NCBI RefSeq assembly: GCF_021917145.1
Contig: NC_061078.1
Span: 683,149 to 747,148 of the forward strand
From: Hypomesus transpacificus
Lineage: Eukaryota > Chordata > Actinopteri > Osmeriformes > Osmeridae
Direction: 5' to 3'
DNA: 64,000 bases
Shown: positions 10,895 through 22,700 of the stretch, piece after piece
Layout of the letters: each line of letters starts with the position of its first letter
Position numbering within the stretch: the first letter of the stretch is position 1
Position numbers and translations under genes: made by a program
Notes under the pieces: model-generated
Told to the model about the DNA's origin: nothing
What the model saw: the letters and a program-made list of their open reading frames with translations, nothing else
The model's database searches: none

Positions 10895-13800
10895 CTAGAA
10901 GGCGGGGGCGGGTCTTGGAGGGCTGAGTGCTTGTGGGTCCAGGGTCTCGGTGAAGGGTGGGGCTTGGTAGGGGTTGGTGGTTACTATGGTGACTCCGTTG
11001 GCGACGGGGTAGGGCGTGGCATGGGCGTGGCCGGAGGCGTCCAGGTGCTGGCAGGTGAAGAGGGTCATATTGGTTCCAGACAGCAGCCTCTGGAGAGCAC
11101 TGACCGTCAGTCCTGCCTGCACACACACATGTATGCATGCACACACACGTACACACACCACACACACACCGTGTGCACACACCGGTGTTATGTTAATTGG
11201 AGTTAAACCTGCAGAGACACAGGTCACAGTTAGTTCATACACACACAGCTGAGGTCAATGCACACACAAGAGTAAACACACACCACAGAAACAGACACAC
11301 ACAAGAGTAAACACACACCACAGAAACAGACACACACAAGAGTAAACACTCACCACAGAAACAGACACACACAAAAGTAAACACACACCACAGAAACAGA
11401 CACACAAGAGGTGTTGGTGGGATCAAATATATCTGAGATATGAGAAAAGGGGAGGGGTCAGGGTGGAGCTCAAGACCAGTGAGAGGTAAGAGGAGGGGTC
11501 AGGGTGAAGAATTAGACCAATGAAAGTGATGGAGGTGTTTTGGCGAGGAGTCTTTGCTTGTCTTCAAGGAAAGAGATGTTCTTAAACCTGTCTACTGCAA
11601 GAAGACACTGGTACCCCTGTAACACACACACAGGTACACACACACACATGCACACAAACATAAAAACATGCACACACACATGCACACACACACAACCAGA
11701 CATATACGTCAAATGCAATATGCACCATGCTACATCCCCCTAACCCACACACACTCTCCCCCCACACACACCTCCGCCCCCCCATGCCCACATGCACACA
11801 CACACACCTCCGCCCCCCCATGCCCACATGCACACACACACACCTCCGCCCCCCCATGCCCACATGCACACACACACACCTCCGCCCCCCCATGCCCACA
11901 TACACACACACACACCTCCGCCCCCCCATGCCCACATGCACACACACACACACCTCCGCCCCCACATACACACACACACACCTCCGCCCCCCCATGCCCA
12001 CATACACACACACACACACCTCCGCCCCCACATACACACACACACACCTCCGCCCCCCCATGCCCACATGCACACACACACACCTCCGCCCCCCCATGCC
12101 CACATGCACACACACACACCTCCGCCCCCCCATGCCCACATGCACACACACACACCTCCGCACCCACATGCACACACACACACCTCCGCCCCCCCATGCC
12201 CACATGCACACACACACACCTCCGCCCCCCCATGCCCACATGCACACACACACACCTCCGCCCCCCCATGCCCACAGACACACACACACACCTCCGCCCC
12301 CACATGCACACACACACACACCCTCCTACCCAGCTGAGGATGGAGAAGAAGCAGAAGGCGATGGCGGCCCTGGCGGCGTCTGAGCCCTGAGCCAATGGGA
12401 GCTCCTCCTCAGACGTCTGTTGCCACTGATTGGCCAGGAAACAGAATCCCACGAACCACAGGAAGCTGCAGAGGGCTGGGGGCGGAGCCAACATAACAGT
12501 TACAGAAGTATGTATGTATGGTGTGTGTGTGTATGTATGGTGTGTGTATGTATGGTGTGTGTATGTGGTATGTATGGTGTGTGTATGTCTATGTATGGTG
12601 TGTGTGTATGTGGTTTGTATGGTGTGTGTGTGTGGGTGGGTGTGTGTGTGTGTGTATTGTGTGTGTATGTGGTATGTATGGTGTGTATGTGGTATGTATG
12701 GTGTGTGTATGTATGGCGTGTGTGTGTGTATGTGGTATGTATGGTGTGTGTGTGTGTGTATGTAAGTGGTATGTATTGTGTGTGTGTGTATGGTGTGTGT
12801 GTGTGTGTGTGTACCAGAGAAGGCCAGGTCCAGCAGCACTACTCTCCGTCTGTCTCTCACACTGCTTAGTGACGGGAACAACACATCCAGAACCAGGAAG
12901 CAGAGGCTGCCTAGGAAACAGGCCACACCCACCGTCACGCCATAGTTACAAGCATCATAGTTCTTGTTGAACACGCATAGTAACCGTTCACTTCCAATGT
13001 TGATGTAGCCTTCGTTTATTATAGAACTGAACACCACCATGGAAAATACCTGAGAAGGATAGGGGGAGAGAGGGGGAGCATAGAAGAGGGAAGGAGAGGG
13101 GAGGAGAGGGGAGGAGAGGAGAGAAAGAGAGGAGAGAGAGTTTAGGCAGAGTAAACATTAAGGCAGCATGATAATGACTTCACAGTTGGGTTAGAAAATG
13201 TTTTAATTTACACCTCTCCTCTCTCTATTTCAATCCCCCCACCCCCCTCTCTTCTATCTTTCTCACTCACACCTTAACAAGCAGACACATCCCCCCACGC
13301 ACACACTCCAACACATCTTCCGGTTTACCGACCGAGCATACTCCGCCGACAATCTCGTCATCTTTAGCCTACCCGGTAATTAATTCACAGGATGCGCATG
13401 CATGCTAGACAACGTCAACTCGCCTCCCCCGACCCCTCCATTGTCGAACAGGCAGTTCGCGCACATAAACGCAACATTTTAGAACCGATAATCTAGAATA
13501 CCGATAATAAGGCCTGTATCCAGTAACAAAGAAAAATATTCTGAAATGACGCATTTGTCTTGTACTGTACACAAACAGACACACACACACACACCCATAC
13601 ACTCACACACACATAAAACTATTGAAATCCCTGATTATCTCAATTCTGCCTATTATTCCTTTTGCTCGTTAGAGTCCTAAACGCGCAGTAAAAGACGCTG
13701 CCAGCTCTGCCATTAGACCGTGGCATCCCTCTACAGCCGGTTGTCTATCCCCACCCCTCAGTACCAGCGGCCCGGTAACGGTTGTCTCACCCAAGATAAT

Positions 13801-13895
13801 AGCCTGAGGATGGTCCGAGGCTGTTTTAAGAAAGTAACGGGGTCGAAGCTCGTGCTACCAGCCTTGCCGGCGCCAAACGAGCCGGTTGGCTCCAT
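10895..13895 (-). CDS. syngr3: Synaptogyrin-3-like synaptic vesicle membrane protein
   Basis: Four-pass MARVEL-domain protein of synaptic vesicles. Exons on the minus strand: 13895-13791, 13049-12815, 12475-12330, 11116-10895 (105+235+146+222 = 708 bp, 235 aa); every junction is GT-AG with matching phase. Exon 1 encodes MEPTGSFGAGKAG followed by FDPVTFLKQPRTILRLLSW, the synaptogyrin start; it is too short to stand out as an ORF. Later landmarks are INEGYIN, SSVRDRRRVVLLDL, SFLWFVGFCFLANQWQ and DAARAAIAF. The C-terminal PPFTETLDP points to synaptogyrin 3 rather than 1 or 2, as does its nearness to cacna1h (both are on human 16p13.3). Introns are swollen by CA/CCGCC and TATG minisatellites. The gene is convergent with cacna1h and head-to-head with myo15a across about 2.1 kb or more. 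Confidence 0.93.
11757..12320. repeat. ~36-bp minisatellite in syngr3 intron 3
   Basis: About 15 copies of a unit made of CACACACACACCTCCGCC and CCCCCATGCCCACATG. It gives long His/Pro/Thr or Cys/Val frames on both strands; none is a gene. Confidence 0.96.
12510..12810. repeat. TG/TATGG low-complexity array in syngr3 intron 2
   Basis: Imperfect TATGTATGGTGTGTG units directly abut the splice donor at 12814. Confidence 0.93.
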
Positions 13896-15909
13896 CCCTC
13901 CAGTCTCGCGCTGTGAAAGGGAGACTCAAGTTGCGGTGTGATCGGTCTGGTCGAGCACACACCCCCACACTCTGTTGCGCGCTCTGCAGCGCCCGCGCGA
14001 CCCTCAGGATGCTACGGAAGTTGGTCTTGGGCAACTCCATTAAAGCAATAAAAAAATCAAAGTCTCAAAAACGGAATCTAATGGCTAAACTTCTTCACAA
14101 AACACCTTTAGCATGTTTAAACACCCACAGAAACATGTTATAACAGCTAAAACATCAAGAAAACCATTCAGCCAGGAGGTACATGCCAAACATTGTAAAT
14201 GCTTGAAAACACTATTCAGGAGCTGAAAAGCACTTTAACGCATCGGCGCACCGTCTCCGGTAACAGCGTTTCATTGGGGTGACACAATACAATTGTACCA
14301 CATGAGACGGTGATGTGCACGGTATAAGCCCGTCATGTTTGGTTTATGTGCCACCCCCCACCGGCTCAGCAGTGTACAATCAGTTTGGTTGGCGAGGAAG
14401 CAAGTAATTGACGTGATCAATTCTCTAAGGGCGCGTGGAACACAAACCCCCGTGTTTAAATATTCATTCCTGCCCCGGCGGTCTCGCGAATCGCCCGGTC
14501 TGAGTTGCAAGGTGAGACTTGTAAACAGTTGTGGTGTATTGAACGATACCGGTCTACCTGTAAAATCACCTGTAAAGTTTTCGTTGTGGAGGTGCATGGC
14601 AAGGCGTCAATACGGAGCCCCAGTAACGTGAGCCGAGAGACGCTGGTAGGAGGTACAGACACGCCAAATCTCTTATTATGACAGACACACATCTATAACG
14701 TTCTCGTCATCTTTCTAGCCTTCCTTCTTTCCCCGTTTCTCCCTTCCACTTTTCTTCTACCCCCCCTCTCTTCTCTCTGTAAACTGGTCTGTGTATGTGA
14801 CAGAAGAAATTGCTTGTGTAGCCTGATACTAGTATTATTATTATTATTATACTAGTATATATAATTGTTATCCTTAAATAATACATCCAACCATGCTATT
14901 ACTCTACTCTGCTGACTGGTTTGTGTTCTGCTGTAGCAGTCAGTCGTACTAACGGCTCTGCAGCTCTATGTCGTGTCCACTAGGGGGCCGCACTCTTCCA
15001 CAGAGGGAGAGAAGGAAGGAGAGAGAGAGAAACAGAGAGGGGAGGGGGATAGAGGGATGGAGAGAGGAGAGGAGGGGGTTTACAGGTGATAAAAATGTAA
15101 CATAACCGTCTGATTTGATGATGTCATCCGACTAGATCAGCTATCTCAAATTACACACACACACACTCACATACACTCAATCACCCCTCCACACACACAA
15201 ACACACACACACACACACACTCAACTACACTCAATCACCCCCTCCACACACACACACACAGACACACACACTCACATACACTCAATCACCCCCTCCACAC
15301 ACACACACACACACTCAGGCTGCTCCCTGCTCTATGTTAATGACCAGATAGCTTTACAGAGCAGAGATCAGGATCTGGCAACCCAACACCTCCATCTGGG
15401 ACCAAACCTGGCAACCCAACCCTGCAGGGATGCTTGATGGCACCAATAATCACTGTCCTGTTATTGATCTGTGTGTGTAGGGATATGTGTTAGTTCAGAC
15501 GCTGGTACTATAGGTGGATAATATATGCTGTGTTTTATCATATCTTTTAGATCACTGGGTCTGAGACCTCTCTTTTGTTGACTATCTGAGTATGTGTGTG
15601 TGTGTGTGTGTGATAGAGAGAGTCTTGAAACAGTTCCATTCTGACAGGAAGTACTCATCCCTGGCTCCAACTCCTGTATAATTCATGCCCCGCCCCCTCC
15701 TGCCTCTAGAGTTACATCTGCCGGGCCAGATGACAAATAAGACTCCTTCTACAACCCTCTCTCTCTCTTTGTCTCTCTCTCTCAAACACACACACATACA
15801 GAGACTCTCCCTTCTACAACCCTCTCTCTATCACACTCACACACACACCCACACACACACACACACACTCCCTTCTCCAACCTAACCCTTCTACAGCACC
15901 TGTGCAAAT

Positions 15910-15996
<87 letters not shown>

Positions 15997-16249
15997 CTCT
16001 TTTCTCTCTCTCTCGCTCAGACACTCCCTCTCCTGTGCTGGGAGGAGTCTGAGAGTGTCAAGGCATTCCGTTCGCAGTGCAGCAGTGTGTGTGAGCAGGT
16101 TGGCAACTTGGAGCTGACCCTAGCAGTGACCTCTGACCTGCAGACCTGGAGAGACTGCTGCCTGAACAGGTAGAGAGCTGAGAGAGAGAACTGATAATTT
16201 GTGTGTGTGAGACAGACCGACAGACAGCGACCTCCTCCTGTGTTTCCAG
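13896..16249. other. syngr3-myo15a intergenic interval
   Basis: This interval holds the syngr3 5' UTR and presumed promoter next to 13895, then AT-rich unique sequence, CA-rich patches (15140-15320) and a (CT)n run (15911-15990). A strong donor-like CTGAACAG|GTAGAG at 16169 may end a non-coding first exon of myo15a. I see no protein-coding gene or RNA gene here. Confidence 0.5.
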
Positions 16250-16338
16250 GGTCATTGATGGAGACCAGACCAGTCATGTGGCTCCACACCTTCTGTCCAC
16301 ACATACACTTCTGAGGAGCGTTTCCAACATACACACAG
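16250..16338 (+). other. Candidate non-coding 5' exon of myo15a
   Basis: The interval is bounded by a good acceptor (TCCTGTGTTTCCAG) and a donor AG|GTAAGAAG. It is followed by a (CA)n run (16350-16427) and a TGTGTATGTGCATG array, then the acceptor at 16688-16689 before the first coding exon. This is inference from splice signals only. Confidence 0.4.
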
Positions 16339-16351
16339 GTAAGAAGCTTCC

Positions 16352-16423
<72 letters not shown>

Positions 16424-16702
16424 ACAGGTGAGGACAGGTAAGAACAGAATGGGTCTAGTCTTAGAACTAGTTCTGATTTGGAGGGTCTTTATGTCTGATG
16501 GAGCAAATCTTATGGACTCTAATAGATGTAGAGATGTAATAGATGTACTCTGTGTATGGTAACAGTGTGTGTATGTATGGGTGGGTGTGTGTATGTGCAT
16601 GTGTGTGTGTATGTGCATGTGTGTGTGTATGTGCATGTGTGTGTGTATGTGCATGTGTGTGTGTATGTGCATGTGTGTGGGTGGACAGGTGCCGGGGAGG
16701 AC

Positions 16703-16717
16703 ATGGTGCATTTGTAG
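16703..16717 (+). promoter_or_regulatory. Short upstream ORF before the myo15a start
   Basis: ATG GTG CAT TTG TAG lies in the exon that carries the presumed start, 12 bases before the ATG at 16730. It could lower initiation at that ATG. It is present only if 16690 is the true exon start. Confidence 0.45.
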
Positions 16718-16729
16718 CCGTGCGTCAAG

Positions 16730-19700
16730 ATGCCTGGGAAGAAAGACAACAAAAAGGACAAGAAAGGAGGGAAGCCGGAACCAGAGAAGAAGAAAGAGGA
16801 GGAGAAGAAGAAGGAGGAGGAAAAGAAAGGGAAGGGAGACAAGAAGGGAGGAAAAGATGACAAGAAGGGAGGGAAGGAGGACAAGAAGAAAGGGAAGGAG
16901 GAGCCTGTGAAAGGAAAGGGGAAGGACGATGGGAAGAAAGGTAAAGACAAAGGGAAGGGCAAGAAGGTGGAATCAGAGGAGGAGGAGCTTCTGAGCGAGG
17001 AGGAGGAGCTTAGCGAGGATGAGGAGGACGAGGAAGAAGAGGAGTCCGAGGACGACCGGGGAAGGCGGGGCCGTGGAGGGAAGGGGGCGGCGGCTAAAGG
17101 TGGCAAGGGGCGGTCCCGGGGGAGGGGAGGCGGAGATTCAGAGGACGAGGAAGACGAGGAGGAGGAAGATGAAGATGAGGAAGAGGAAGAAGACCGGAAA
17201 AAGAAGAAGTCTAAAGACCAGAAGGGCGGGAAGAGCTCGGAGGACAAGAAGAAGAAAGCCAAGAGGACGGAGGCGGTGCCCGTGGTGCCGGTGAAGGAAA
17301 TGCCCAAGAAGGGCCTGAAGAACATGTCCAAGATGTTCATGAAGTTTTCTGGCATCAAGCGACGCCGCAAGTCCCGCAAGAAGCTGAAGAGCACCTCCCG
17401 GCTGTTCCTCGGCCTGGGCAAAAGGAAGAGCAGGCTGGTCAAGAAGAAGAGGAGGAAGAGCATGCTGAAGAACACCTCCAAGTTCATGATGAGGTTCAAG
17501 GCCAGCAAAAAGAAGAAGGAAAAGGAGAAGAAGGAGAAGGAGGAGAAGGAGAAGCAGGGCGCCGGGGGCAGGAAGCCTTCCTACATGTTGATTCGTCTGG
17601 GCGGGGAAGAGGATGCTGGAAAGAGAGGGGGAGGCGGCTTCTTCAAGGGAATGTTGAGGAAGAAGGGAGGGGCCGGGGGCATTGCAGAGGACTTTAAGAA
17701 CCAGAGCTTGTTGCTAGGGAAGGTTGCCGGGGTGACCAACTGGCTAACCAAGCGCTTCCTGTCCACGAAGATGCGTGAGAGTGGGGGGGGCTGGGCAGGG
17801 CGTCACCAGAGCAGGAGGCAAGTCAGCGCCAGAGGTCATCATTCTGGTTACCAGAATGGGGGTTATGAGGGGGAGGGCTTGTACGGCTACAATCAGGAGG
17901 CAGGGCAGGGAGGGGGGGCAGGGGGGAGGGGCTACAGCAGACGCTCCGCCCGCCACAAGGCGCATGCCGCCCAGGCTGGTTACCATGGCTATGGACAGGT
18001 GGGGTATGATGATGCGTACGGTAATGGAGTGGCTGACCACTACGACATCCCGTCTCAGGACCAGGGTTACTACGAGGGCGACGCCGGTTACTATGACGAC
18101 TACGGCGTCTATGGTGACTCCAGAGGGCGGTACCATGACCCATACGCTGCCCAGAGTTACTATGATGACTACAGGCAGCAACAGAGGGAGGGGGGAGGAC
18201 AGTATGAGTACGGTCTCTATGGAGACGGTATTGAGGACTATGCCGACCCCCAGGAAGGTTACTACGAGGAGTTAATGGGTGAGCAGACAGGTTTCTACGA
18301 CAACGGAATGGGCGGACAGTCAGCAGATTTCTATGATGACGGGATGGGTGGACAGGCTGGTTTCTATGACGACGGGATGGGCAGGCTGCCGGCGGGTTTC
18401 TATGACAACGGCATGGGTAGACAGGCTGGTTTCTATGACGACGGGATGGCTGAACAGGCTGGTTTCTACGACAATGGCATGGGTGGGCAACCAGCCGGTT
18501 TCTACAGCGACGGGATGGGAGGGCAGGCGGGTTTCTACAATGACGACCAGGGAGGTGTGTACGAGAACCCGTATGCTCAGGACTACCAGCTGAACTACAG
18601 CGAGGCCCCAGCCATGGCCTACCCAGACTACAGCTCCCAGCAGGCCATGGGGCTCCAAACAGGAAGTCAGCAGCTGTACCCTGGCTACACAGCAGAGGGG
18701 CTTGGGGTCCAGGGGCTCTACCCAGACCAGGACCAGGACCAGTACCAGTACCAGGACCAGTACCAGTACCAGGACCAGTACAGGGAGCAGCTGGACCAGT
18801 ATGGTGGCAGTACGGGGGCGGTGGAGGAGGGAGGGGGCATGACCTTCAGAGTTCCCCGGCCACAGGTGCGCCTCTTTGGGAAGGAGCGTCTAGACGTGGC
18901 CTTGCCCCCCCCACCCAGACTCCCCCCCCAGCCGGAGTTTGAGGACATGTCAGACATCCAGTATGAAGACCAGTTGCCCCTGATGCCCCCACCCATGATT
19001 TCACCACAGGAACAGATGATGTCACAACACATGATGTCACCACAAATGATGTCACCACAGGAACAGATGATGTCACAACCAATGATGTCACCTCAGATGA
19101 TGTCACCACAGGAACAGATGATGTCACAACAGGAACAGATGATGTCACAGCACATGATGTCACCACAGCAACAGATGATGTCACAACAGGAGCAGATGAT
19201 GTCCCAGCACATGATGTCACCCCACATGATGTCACCACAGGAACAGATGATGTCACAACAGATGATGTCCCCACACATGATGTCACCACAGCAACAGATG
19301 ATGTCACCACAGGAACGAATGATGTCACCACACATGATGTCACCACAGGAACAGATGATGTCACAACAGATGATGTCCCCACACATGATGTCACCACAGC
19401 AACAGATGATGTCACCACAGGAACGAATGATGTCACCACACATGATGTCACCTCAAATTATGTCACCACAGGAACAGATGATGTCACAACAGATGTCCCC
19501 ACATATGAAGGCATCACAAAGTATGTCACTACAGGAACATATGATGTCACAGCACATGATGTCACAACAAGAGCAGATGATGTCACCACACATGATGTCA
19601 CCACAGGTAGATATCTGGTTGGTTTAAACTTCAATAGAATTACTAAAAAGGTATCTTTGTGAAAACAATATTCTGTTTTAATCAGCTAATCAGTTTGTAG

Positions 19701-22700
19701 GACCAAAAGAGCTTTCTCTGTTCATGTCTATTTTGCTAACTTGTTAAAGAACTTTCAGTCTGCAGTGGGGTTTTGAGTATACTTGCTGTTTATTGATTTA
19801 TGACAGAACGTGCTCAGATTTCTCACCTTACTCGCCAATGCTGAGCATCTGTTAATTAGCCTGTCATACTAGTCGTTAGTTTCTGTAGTTTGGTAGTTGA
19901 TACACCGGTACAGGTAGTATATTTGCAGTAGTATCATAGAATTAGGTCATGTTCAGCTGTGACTATTTCTCAGAGGTAACATTGTTGTTTCCACAACAAC
20001 AGATGATGGCAATGACTCCCACTCCAACCGCTCGGCTCATCCAGCAGGCTGGATCTCCCACAATGCCCCGGGGTGCACGCACGTCCCCTCTACCCTCCCG
20101 CCACCTGCCCCTTTCCCCCTCCCCCTCACGGCGATCCATGATGATATCATCACCTCAGATGCAGAGACGCCCCCCTTCCCATGCCTCCCCCATCCCCCCA
20201 CGCCGCCTCCCCCCCCCCCCCCCAGCCTGTCCTGAGAGCAGGGTTTAACAACAACGCTCAGCGCCCCCCATCCCCACTCCGCTTCTCTCCCCCGGCCTCC
20301 CTCAAGATGTCCTCCCACCTTCCTCGGCGCCTGCAGCCCCAGAGGCCCCCTTCGATGGCCAGGGCCCCCTCCTCCCCAGCCTCCCCTCGAGCGACCATGC
20401 TCAGGCGCTCCCCCCCCCGCCTCCCCTCGAGCCTCCATGAGGAGGCCCAGCCCCCCCACCTCCCCCCCCCTCGTCCGCAGTCCCTTGGGGGGGAGAAAGC
20501 TGCGTTCCCCCTCCCCTCGTCGAGCCTCCCCCCCTGCCTCCCCCCACCTGACCAGGAGACCCAGAGACTCTGTCATCCTCCCCCCCCAGCATCCCTCCCC
20601 TTCACCCTCCCGGCGGAGCTTTTCTCCTGGGAGGCCATCTCCCGCCTCCCCGTCCCTCTCCCGTCGGTCCACTCGCGTCCTTCGGGACGGAAGCACCCCT
20701 TTGGTTCGGCAGAGACTAGGGGGGCGGGGCAATGTTCCCATGGGAACAGTCCGTCCTTCTCCCATGGGTTTACGGGGACGACCGGTGCCGCCCCCAACCC
20801 AAAATGTTCCTCCTTTCAGAACGAGTCTCCGTAGCAACCGCTCATCTGTCCTGACTGTGGACTCCCACCTACTCTCTCCCTTCGCCTCCCCTGTGCCCTC
20901 CCCCCGCTTTCCTCACCACCCCTCTCCCCAGATGTCTCAGCGCAGGCCCCTGGGGGTGAGAGAAGATGGCCGCCTTCCACCTCGGCCCATTGCCAGGGGC
21001 CGACCTCTCATGGCCCGACGCCCCTCCCCCCAGCCCTCACTCAAGCAGATGCCCCCCGCCTCCCCTCACCTCCCCCACCGCCTCTCCTCTCCCCACCTCT
21101 CCATGGCCCCTGCTTCCCCCCATCTCCCCCACCGCCTCTCCTCTCCCCACCTCTCCATGGCCCAAGCTTCCCCTTATCTCCCCCGACACCAGCCTACCTA
21201 CACCCCTGACCCTTACTCTGACCCTTACGCTGCGGGGATGGACCAATCAGAGCAGTACCTGCCCTCATCCCCCATGCTTTCTGGGGCTTTGCAGAACCAG
21301 GCCCTCCGCTCCACCTCATACTCCTCCCCCTTGGGCCCCGGCCAGGCCGTCCCTCTCCAGCCCCCCTCCCCCATGTTGTCAGGGGCGATGGGTTACCACG
21401 AACATCTCCAGGGAGCTTACGGCCCCACCCCGGAGGAGTACGAGCAATTGCCAATGCAACCAACATCGCCCATGTTGTCGGGAGCGATGGCACATCAAGG
21501 GGCGTTGCGGGGCGTGGCCAACTACCAGTCACCCCTACAGCATCCCATGTCACCATACGAGCAGTTGCCACAGCAACCGTCGTCACCCATGTTGTCGGGG
21601 GCGATGGCACATCATGAGCGTCTCCGAGGAGCGGCGTACACCTCGCCCCTACAGCATCCCATGTCACCGTACGAGCAGTTGCCACAGCAACTGTCGTCAC
21701 CCATGTTGTCGGGGGCAATGGCACATCATGAGCGTCTCCGAGGAGCGGCGTACACCTCGCCCCTACAGCGTCCCATGTCACCGTACGAGCAGTTGCCACA
21801 GCAACCGTCGTCACCCATGTTGTCGGGGGCGATGGCACATCACGAGCGTCTTCGAGGAGCGTCGTACACCTCGCCTCTACAGCGTCCCATGTCACCGTAC
21901 GAGCAGTTGCCACAGCAACCGTTGTCACCGATGTTGTCAGGGGCGATGGCACATCACGAGCGTCTCCGAGGAGCGTCGTACACCTCGCCCCTACATGGTC
22001 CCATGTCACCATACGAGCAGTTGCCAGTGGAACCTTCATCACCCATGTTGTCGGGGGCGATGGCGCACCATGGGGCGTTGAGGGGCGTGGCCAGCTACCA
22101 GTCTCCTTTGCAGCGGCAGGGCTCTCCGTACGGACCAATTGTGACGCAGTATGACTACATCTCTGAGCCGGGACCTGCACCCCTGCTCCACAATGCCCTG
22201 CAGAACCGGGACATGGGGAACATGAGGAACGTGGGCCGTGGATCCTTCAAGAACCCGTACGCCCCACCCCCCCGCTACCCCCCCAAGCTGCCCTATGCCA
22301 TGCAGAACCAGCAGCTGAGGCAGGCTTCCTATCAGAGCCCTTTGCAGCTCCGCAGCTCCCCCTATGCCCCGCCCACCCCCCAGCTGGGCCATGCCCTGAG
22401 GAACTCCCAGCTGGCGCAGGCCTCGTACCGCCTACCGGATGGAAGCCTGGTGAACCCGTATGGGGAGCCCGTCCCCACGTCCCCCAGTCTGTCCCGCGCA
22501 TTGCTGAACCAGGACGTCACCAAGGCCTCCTACACCCTGCCGGACGGATCCATCATCACTGACCCTCGACAGCAGGTACCCTGACCCCTGACCTCCTAGC
22601 TTAGAATTAGCTTCAGCCCTCCTAACCTGGCTCATGACCCCTGACCTCTCTCACCAGCAGTCCATGTCTCCTAACCTGGCCCGGGCCCTGAACAACCCTG

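Noticed and set aside
11582..13040. A 436-codon minus-strand frame starting in synaptogyrin exon 2
   Set aside because: Only parts are real exons (12815-13049 and 12330-12475); the His/Thr and Cys/Val stretches are intronic CA arrays.
13720..13941. Plus-strand 73-codon frame
   Set aside because: The complementary strand carries synaptogyrin exon 1 (13895-13791) with family motif FDPVTFLKQPRTILRLLSW and a correct donor.
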